Shown: piece by piece, positions 54,068 through 60,637 of the stretch
Numbering within the stretch: the stretch's first letter is position 1
Layout of the letters: every line of letters begins with the position of its first letter
Assembly (NCBI GenBank): GCA_032718475.1
Contig: JAUCBJ010001181.1
Location: 1-60,637 of the forward strand
DNA from: Nemertoderma westbladi
Lineage: Eukaryota; Xenacoelomorpha; Nemertodermatida; Nemertodermatidae
Length of the DNA stretch: 60,637 nucleotides
Direction of reading: 5' to 3'
Translations under genes and position numbers: made by a program
Notes under the pieces: generated by a model
Told to the model about the DNA's origin: nothing
Databases searched by the model: none
What the model saw: only the letters and a program-made list of their open reading frames with translations

Positions 54068-54592
54068 ATGGCTCTACTACCAATCACCACTGATATACCA
54101 GATACAGTCGGATTTGATTCCCTTTTCGAATTCCTCCACATGGAGATGGTGTTGCAATTAAACCCGCTATCGGTGGAAGATATAACGACCTGCTCAGTTA
54201 AAGACAGTTCTTCTAAGTTGGAGTTTATGGGTTTCCGTGTGGGACAGAACTTGTGCGAACGAATGACCAAAGAATGCCCCAGATTTAAAGACGAACTCGA
54301 TATCGTGAAATATTTATGTAAGGACTTCTGGTCGGCGATATTTAAGAAACCGGTTGATAATTTACGGACCAATCATCAAGGGGTTTACGTTCTACAAGAC
54401 AATCGATTTAGATTGCTAACAAATATGTCGTCAGGGCGACAGTATCTGGAACACGCCAACAAGTTTTTGTTGTTCACTTGCGGGTTGATAAGGGGAGCTC
54501 TAGAGAACGTTGGTATGAATTGTGTTGTAACTGCCGAGGTCGCTGCCATTCCGGCTTGTAAGTTTCAGATTATGATACAACGGAACTCGTGA
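54068..54592 (+). CDS. TRAPPC6: Trafficking protein particle complex subunit 6 (174 aa), intronless
   Basis: A small core subunit of the TRAPP complexes, which act as Rab/Ypt1 exchange factors at the ER-Golgi and Golgi. The FLHMEMV start of the alpha-helical part, LEFMGFRVGQNLCERM (the TRAPP-fold signature), KYLCKDFWSAIFKKPVDNLR and NHQGVYVLQDNRFRLL match TRAPPC6A/B. YLEHANKFLLFTCGLIRGAL is the later helix. The length is close to the human paralogues (about 160). The first ATG is used. One exon, whereas animal orthologues normally have several. Confidence 0.92.
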   Translation: MALLPITTDIPDTVGFDSLFEFLHMEMVLQLNPLSVEDITTCSVKDSSSKLEFMGFRVGQNLCERMTKECPRFKDELDIVKYLCKDFWSAIFKKPVDNLRTNHQGVYVLQDNRFRLLTNMSSGRQYLEHANKFLLFTCGLIRGALENVGMNCVVTAEVAAIPACKFQIMIQRNS

Positions 54593-55030
54593 TTGTAATA
54601 TGTTATCTAATTATGTTATATATAGACATGGTGATATTTATTGTTTTAGTAATTATTTCTCTCATTAAGTTCCTTTTATTCAATTATTATTTGCAGTTGT
54701 TTGTTTGCTCTCAGCTCAGTAACCCCTCAATATGGCAGACTATTTGCTTGCGGCATAAATATTCTAGAACACTAAATAATAAATATTAGAAAAACTAGAA
54801 TCCCAGATTATTTTCTTATTTATATTAAATATTTTCACCCAGATACAAAAACAGTGAAACATTCGAACGCCGGGCTCAAGGAAATATAAAGAAATGAGAA
54901 AGAAAGATAACTTTACAACAGTTGCTGATTTTTTTTTAAACTTTTAAATAAATAAATTTTCAAATAAATTTGAAATTAAAATATAAATCCTGACTCAACA
55001 ACTAACTATTAATATTAAATATAAGATAAA
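54593..55030. other. 3' flanks between convergent TRAPPC6 and RTCA
   Basis: AT-rich DNA with several aataaa-type motifs on both strands that could serve as polyadenylation signals for the two convergent genes. Confidence 0.5.
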
Positions 55031-58000
55031 TTACTGCCTTTTAAACCCAATACCATTACACTCTATTAAATAGCATTTATTACTATCATTCATTGAATTA
55101 GTTTCAGTTATTGTAAATCTAGCATCGGTCATATTTTCCGCCACATGTATAGACGTCTGGGTGTGTAATGTAATCGGTCCAGATTTAACAACCGAGTGAC
55201 CATCAGCTAGTGCCATGAATATGATCAGTTGATCCTGCATGTGCGAGTCAACACAGCCCCCTTGGTCTATGGCTGCTAGCAGCTCGGTAGCAGCATCCCT
55301 CCCCACGGTGGATGGCTCTACACCCCGACGACCCAACCCCGACCCACCCAGTAAACAACCAGTGGTTGTCTCCGCAACGACGATAATACCGTTGGAGTTC
55401 CCAACCGCAGCACTGGGGGCCTCCTTAACGACCTCGATCTAAAAGTACAAAAATAGCGAACAATCCTGTTATATAATCAATTTAAACAATCCCTAAGAAA
55501 TCAACTATCAAACTACACCAGTAAAGGCAACTGAAAAACCTACAATCAGCAATCGTTTCGTAATGTTTCGAATATATATAATTACATGTTTAAATACTTG
55601 ATGCTCTGCTCTGTCTTGCAGTGTTCCGATCCTGAATCACTCACTTGAATCTTGAATCACTCACTATGTTCGTTTGTGTAACAAACCACTCGGATTAGAA
55701 GCATGAATTTATTACCCAGAATCATTGTTTGTCTTGTAGTTAAACGTCTATACAGTATAGGATTGGTGGGGTGGGGTGGGGTGGGGTGGGGGGGGGGGGG
55801 GGGGTCATGTATCAAGCCTAACTGAAATTTAGAAAATAAAGTGACTTACATCTATGGGTATGTCGTATTTTCGTCGCAGTATAGATTTAGCAGCCGATGC
55901 CATGGTTTCCGCCATCTTCATTGGCAACACCCCAGCAACGTACGCTCGACCGCGTATCTTAGCAACCCGCCCCGGGTCTACCATTTCTATGGCCCGAATA
56001 GGATTGGCGTCTGCTGCGATGGTAACCTTGGCAACCCCGCCCCCTTTGGGGTAGTATCCCCGGGTTACTATCTCCAGGTTGTACTCTACTCCCATACGCA
56101 GTAGAATCGGATTTAACACTAGAGATGTGTAGTCGATCTGGGGTGCCATGTCGCAGTTAGTGCCCCCTTTATAGACCACGGTCGAACGGCCTGGCGCGAA
56201 TAGGAGGCAAGGGACGCTGACCTGGAAATCAATCAGTTTATAAGTGACATTATAATTGATGCATAGTATACGGCATATACTGTAGGATGGCTAAAACGTC
56301 TGTCCTTATCTGATCTGATCTGACGGTATCTGACACTTGTTCCACCTTGGTTCAGAGCCCACCTTGGTGTAGTGGTTATATTGAATTCACATCTCTTGGA
56401 GGTTGAGGGTTCAATTCAACCCCGGCATGGGGGCCAAGGTAGTTTTCGTTTCAGCACGAATGCTTTGAAGGGTTAAGCGAGACATCTCTGCCTTGCATCC
56501 TTAAATGGTAGCTAAATGAGTACTGGAGTTTCTGCCGATGTCAGCATGTGAAGTTTCCCCGGTTTTCCCTTAAACCCGGGCTGCCGGGGTGTCAATATAC
56601 AGTAACACCTCCCCCTCTGAAACTAACGCTACTAACTAAAAGACTAACTGAAACGAACTAAAAGGAATTAATATAAAATAAGCTAGAAATTTAAAACTTG
56701 TTTTTAGCGGAGGGGTGCCAAATTTTGGTGCCAGCCCCAAATTTTGAAATATGTCAATTTTGTAAATTGATTGTTTGAAGATGTTTTTTCCGCTATATGG
56801 GTTTTAGGCGTTCTGGTCTCGTTGGAATATATACGAATTGCAACAGGCATATCACCGTTGTATTTTTCGGTGCTCTGTGCAAAATTTGGTGCCAGCAAGA
56901 AAATGTAAAAATTCATTCAATAGTTCAATTGATTGTGGCAACTCATATTTTACATTTTATAGGTTTATGGGGGCTCTGAATTTAATGGAATAAATATTTA
57001 TCTAACAACTAGACATCTCAAACTTGTATTTTTCGGAAGAATGGGTGCAAAATTTGGTGCAAGCACAAAATTTTGAAACCCATCAACAATATCAATTGAT
57101 TGTATCACCTTTTGTTTCTTGCGTTACACGGATTTGTGAGGGTTCTAAATTCAATGGAATAAGTAAAAATTACATAAGAATTCTGAAACTTGTATTTTTC
57201 GGCGGTGGGTGAAAATTTTCAACATCGTTTATTGTTTTGGTTAGAAATGGCCGCGATGGATCAGGGCAATATGGGGCATGTTAAGTGTTTCGCCATATTC
57301 GGCAGTACAGTACTTGTACAGAGTTACTGTACCCCTTCCTGCCTTCCCTTTAGCGTAACAAACAAACAATAAATATTTTAAATGTAATATACTAATAAGT
57401 AAGTATCATTATTTAATAACATTAATTATAATTAATATAATTAACTAACTATTAATATTGATAACTATTAACAAGAAAGATTAGTAAAATATTGCAGCAA
57501 GGCAGAAAGGGGCTGTATTGTTTTTAATAAATGTTTAATGTTTCAACACCAACTAAATCTGCGAAAGTTGTTTACATCTGAAACTATCCATCTTTTCTGG
57601 GGCAATCACACAACTTTCATACCCGCCATCCGTCATCCTATATCGCATTTATAATATATAATAGCATGCCTTTGCTGCATACCAGTATGCAGTATGCCTG
57701 TACTGTTATGTCATATGATGATACTGATACGTAACAGGGCAACGTGAAACTATTGGCTATTTACCTAACAGATAGTTAGGTAAATATTATATCTTTCTCT
57801 ATCTACTGATTGGTTGTTAGGTAAAAATTATATCCCTCTCTATCTACTGATCAGATCCCATCAGATCAGATAAGGATAGACGTTTTATTCTACCTCCACA
57901 TACTGTCCAATATTTCACATATTCTTTCTATCATAAGACATCTTGACGTAATGTAGTGTTTATTTAGCCACTGCGACATAAAGTATTCACTAGGGTTTTG

Positions 58001-58826
58001 GTTTTGTTATCCACTCTTCTTCAAACAGGATATATGAACAGTAGGAATGTCAGATAGATAGTGGGCTACTTTCGACGCAAACAAACTTCACCCTCCAGGG
58101 GGAAAATAACAAGTGATTACTCCCAAAAATAAAACTGTATCCTGTTCTATTGATTTTCGTTTATGTTTTGGTTACAATATCGTGCCACTGTAACCTGTTC
58201 ATTTCCCTAAATTGATAATTCAACATTGAGGCGAGATATTTATTTTAATTTAATTATGATTTTATTTTAATTATGATTTTATTTTAATTATTTTGATATT
58301 AATTCGCTAAAATGGGATTCGCGTCCAGTTTACTGTCTGTCTGTCTGTCTCAGCAATGTACATACAGATCATATCGTGAATAACAAATACATCAGTACAT
58401 TACATCAGCCTTCCGTAAACCAGTGTGTAAATGCCTGAATGTAGGCCTAATACTGAAATACTTAAATTAAACTGAAACTGAATGTTGAACGACAGAACGA
58501 ACCTGCATCAGTAAACAGATCGACCCAGCAGTCTTGGTATCAGCATTGTAATCGCCAGGCCGTAACGCGCGCGGTATGAGGATGGCTTCTCGCGATCCTG
58601 GGTTCGCACCCTCCACACTTCCCTCACATATATCGCGCAGTAACGTTACTCCGGTGAGGTGCTGCGGTCTTAGACCCGGGTTGCTACGACCTGCTCGAAT
58701 GTTACTTATTCGAACGGGTCTCCCAAGCAAACAGCTGTAGGTTAGCGCATTGCGAAGAATTTGTCCCCCACCTTCTAACAAACTCCCATCGATGTCGATA
58801 TAAGTAGAAGGGTCGCCACATGACAT
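55031..58826 (-). CDS. RTCA: RNA 3'-terminal phosphate cyclase (RTCA), 3 exons, 367 aa
   Basis: It converts RNA 3'-phosphate ends to 2',3'-cyclic phosphate using ATP. Exon 1 is 58826-58503 (108 codons; IDGSLLEGGGQILRNALTYS, LRPQHLTG, ending CLLMQ). Exon 2 is 56221-55850 (124 codons; KGGTNCDMAPQIDYT, TRGYYPKGGG, GRAYVAGVLP). Exon 3 is 55438-55031 (136 codons with stop; GLGRRGVEPS, QDQLIIFMALADG, GPITLHTQTSIH). The His in LHTQT (about residue 324) matches the adenylated catalytic His of the family. Splice sites are GT..AG on the minus strand, both phase 0; the exon 2 donor reads gtaagt. The predicted 367 residues match the human enzyme (366). Intron 1 (2,281 bp) holds transposon sequence; intron 2 is 411 bp. 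Confidence 0.95.
55763..55804 (+). repeat. G-quadruplex-prone (GGGGT)n and poly-G tract in RTCA intron 2
   Basis: Repeats of ggggt followed by about 15 G on the plus strand. In the minus-strand transcript this becomes a C tract starting about 45 nt downstream of the exon 2 donor. Confidence 0.8.
56345..56640 (+). mobile_element. tRNA-derived SINE
   Basis: A box-like ttggtgtagtggtta and B box-like gggttcaattcaac are spaced about 45 bp apart, as in an RNA polymerase III promoter. They are embedded in a tRNA-like 75-bp head (gttcagagcccaccttgg to the CCCCGG region). A non-tRNA body with cagcatgtgaag and cccggtttt follows, then an actaa-type simple tail. The A and B box are clear; the body family is not known to me. 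Confidence 0.7.
56690..57235. repeat. ~165-bp degenerate tandem repeat
   Basis: cttgt(a/t)ttttcgg-like starts at about 56698, 56859, 57026 and 57192, each followed by gtgcaaaatttggtgccagc-type sequence and caattgattgt. The copies are diverged. Confidence 0.65.
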
Positions 58827-59889
58827 ACCGGTATTGTAAGAATGTAAGACTGTGGACTGCTAGGCCTTGGTGGGACTGTAACGTTAATATCTACCGCCTA
58901 CCGGTATGTTATGTACAGTAATATACAGCAGTAGGTGTAGTATTAATTTATTGGGATTATCCTATTTGGGGGCCTTCAAAACAGGCAGGGCGGGTTACAG
59001 AAGCGAGTTGATAGGTAATTAATTATAATATATAATTAATAGATAATTATTAAATAGGCCTACTGTTTCAATTAAATTCTTTACGAAAATCTTCTTTTAA
59101 ATATGGACCCTGCATATTTGCTAATTCAGCAGTCAGCCTGGCCTACGCTAATTTCACAGCAAAGTCCTTGTCATGGCCTGTGTCAGTGTGTGTAGTAGGC
59201 CATGGTCTGCACGGTCACAGCACCGGTCACCGGTTACGGTCAGACGGTGACCAGACCAGACTGCCAGACGGTACCGGACCGGTACATACAGTCAGTCAGT
59301 CTCTCTCTCTCAGTTTACCACAAGTCCAAGATGCCACCCTGCTCCAGCGTGGTAAATTCAAATGATTGAAAGACATGTAATTTGTACTGGAAAGGGTGGC
59401 AGATCAGATCTGCTACCTATATTTTGGGGGTAAAATCAAATTCTGTTTTAAAATTGAATACATGAATATCAAGGACTAATGTAATTCATTGAATCAGAAT
59501 AAATTATTTCTTATCGGTTAAACTCACCCATCCGTTAATGTTGTTATTTTATCTATTCTGGGACTTTGAGCAGCAGGTGAACAACTAAGCTGACTATGGT
59601 TAACTAGTCTGGGACTTCAAGCAAAATTGCAAATTGAGGAGAGAGGGGGGGGGGGGGATCGGGGGATTTGGCTTAACTTCTATCATACTGTCATAGTAAA
59701 ATGTAAAGAACATTTATTATTTGCTTGTATCCGTTATAATTACATCAGAACATTAATTATAACAATATAGCAGGGAACTGATAGTAAAATATATCGCAGA
59801 TAGGCCTACTGTAATAACAATAGGTGAATAATGCTTCTGCCTATACTGCTATATCTGTCCTTGACAAGCAGACAAGTACCAGACTAGTT
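58827..59889. other. Upstream of RTCA; includes one inverted unit of the 49-bp repeat
   Basis: No gene recognised. 59562-59625 (tgggactttgagcagcaggt ... ctaagctgactatggttaac) is an inverted unit of the 49-bp array to the right. A G tract lies at 59645-59657. Confidence 0.5.
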
Positions 59890-60245
59890 AAACCAGTCAG
59901 CTTAGTTGTTCATGTGCTGCTCGAAGTCCCAAACTTGTTAACCATTCAGCTTAGTTGTTCACGTGCTACTCGAAGTCCCAGACTAGTTAACCAGTCCTGC
60001 AGTCAGCTTAGTTGTTCACATGCTGTTCAAAGTCCCAGACTTAGCTAACCAATCAGCTTAGTTGTTCACGTGCTGCTCGAAGTCCCAGACTAGTTAACCA
60101 GTCAGCTTTAGTTGTCCACGTGCTGCTCGAAGCCCCAGACTAGTTAACCAGTCAGCTTAGTTGTCCACGTGCTACTCGAAGCCCCAGACTAGTTAACCAG
60201 TCAGCTTAGTTGTTCACGTGCTGCTCGAAGCCCCAGACTAGTTAA
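59890..60245 (+). repeat. 49-bp minisatellite, about 7 copies
   Basis: The unit agactagttaaccagtcagc + ttagttgttcacgtgctgctcgaagtccc repeats with minor variants (one 8-bp length change near 60000). Each copy contains cacgtg, an E-box-type palindrome, in most units. Confidence 0.93.
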
Positions 60246-60259
60246 CGTACTACTAATAC

Positions 60260-60637
60260 TACTAGGATCGGCATGCTGCATTGCAGCTGCATTTTTAAGA
60301 ATGCTGTGCCGGCTTGTCAACAAAATTGCACCGCCACAACTCCCTATCACGATCACCCATGACATTTGCTAGATCATCCGCATCTTTAAGGCCAGTGTCC
60401 TTTAAGATGCGTCTCAAGAAAGTCATGGGCTGTCCACCATGCTTATTCACTCCATGAGGCTGCCAAAGTACAAGATTATGCACTGGCTGGTCCTCACGGC
60501 GAAAGCAATGTCCTGCAAAGCGGAGGCGATTTTGTTCTAGTGTCAAGCTTGGGGGAACCAATGAGACACCTCCAATGTTATATAGTGTCTGGTTGGAGAT
60601 GTGTGCATTGTACTTGACACAATGTACCCGGCGTAGC
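60260..60637 (-). pseudogene. LINE (RTE-like) ORF2 C-terminus and 3' tail, runs off the window
   Basis: Minus-strand translation: KYNAHISNQTLYNIGGVSLV, RLRFAGHCFRREDQPVHNLV, then the NKHGGQPMTFLRRILKDTGL segment shared with 5105-5286, and a stop near 60295. The LRFAGHCFRRxD motif is typical of RTE-like LINE C-termini. The 3' end again finishes in a tag/tac trinucleotide tail at about 60245-60270. The 5' part lies beyond the window, so intactness cannot be judged. Confidence 0.85.

Larger units (their letters stand above)
56292..57887. mobile_element. ~1.6-kb element with ~28-bp inverted ends inside RTCA intron 1
   Basis: taaaacgtctgtccttatct + gatctgat at 56292 and its complement (with one mismatch) ending at 57887 bracket this interval. 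Inside lie a tRNA-like SINE segment and a ~165-bp degenerate tandem repeat. No transposase is seen. No target duplication was resolved, so this may be a composite of several insertions. Confidence 0.55.

Noticed and set aside
56345-56420. Functional tRNA gene
   Set aside because: The A and B boxes are present, but the cloverleaf arms do not pair well and a SINE-like body follows.

Overview
The window is nuclear DNA from an animal, probably an invertebrate; I cannot place the phylum. Single-copy metazoan genes are spread through AT-rich, transposon-rich DNA. They encode a Src-family tyrosine kinase, a TDRKH/Papi-type Tudor-KH protein (an animal piRNA factor), Integrator subunit 13 (Asunder), the mitoribosomal PPR protein PTCD3, TRAPPC6 and RNA 3'-terminal phosphate cyclase. 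The first five have uninterrupted coding regions; only the cyclase has visible introns (two). Such intron poverty is unusual for an animal.

Layout: 1-2008 is an almost perfectly homogeneous 57-bp satellite. 3.0-5.3 kb holds a long-armed foldback element, a second hairpin-family element and a LINE 3' tail. 7047-14752 is a complete-looking but non-autonomous BEL/Pao LTR retrotransposon: two ~99% identical LTRs, a perfect 5-bp target duplication and a gag-protease ORF, but no reverse transcriptase, RNase H or integrase. 16.2-20.3 kb is a minus-strand LINE split by an insertion carrying a 315-bp tandem repeat. The SRC-like gene (20.8-22.5 kb) is followed by a piggyBac-type MITE (TTAA), a MITE with an 8-bp duplication and a MITE with a 9-bp duplication. 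The last ends about 150 bp before the Tudor-KH gene (29.1-30.4 kb). INTS13 lies on the minus strand at 32.5-34.7 kb.

35-42 kb is mostly LINE and MITE debris plus the first of two 42-bp minisatellite arrays. 42.3-49.4 kb holds a small unidentified ORF, a palindromic TA-flanked MITE, and a tandem segmental duplication of a C2H2 zinc-finger gene. The second zinc-finger copy lost its 5' end, has no methionine codon in its ORF, and sits directly next to the second 42-bp array. PTCD3 (50.4-52.9 kb) and TRAPPC6 (54.1-54.6 kb) follow on the plus strand, and RTCA (three exons, 58.8-55.0 kb) on the minus strand. The window ends in a 49-bp minisatellite and a second copy of the LINE tail seen at 5.1 kb, in opposite orientation.

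The host genes are not an operon or pathway cluster; they act in signalling, piRNA biogenesis, snRNA processing, mitochondrial translation, vesicle tethering and RNA end repair. The most notable features are the intronless genes, the gag-pro-only BEL element, the set of structurally defined MITEs placed near promoters, and the zinc-finger duplication coupled to a minisatellite. I saw no CRISPR array, rRNA, canonical tRNA gene or bacterial-type operon.
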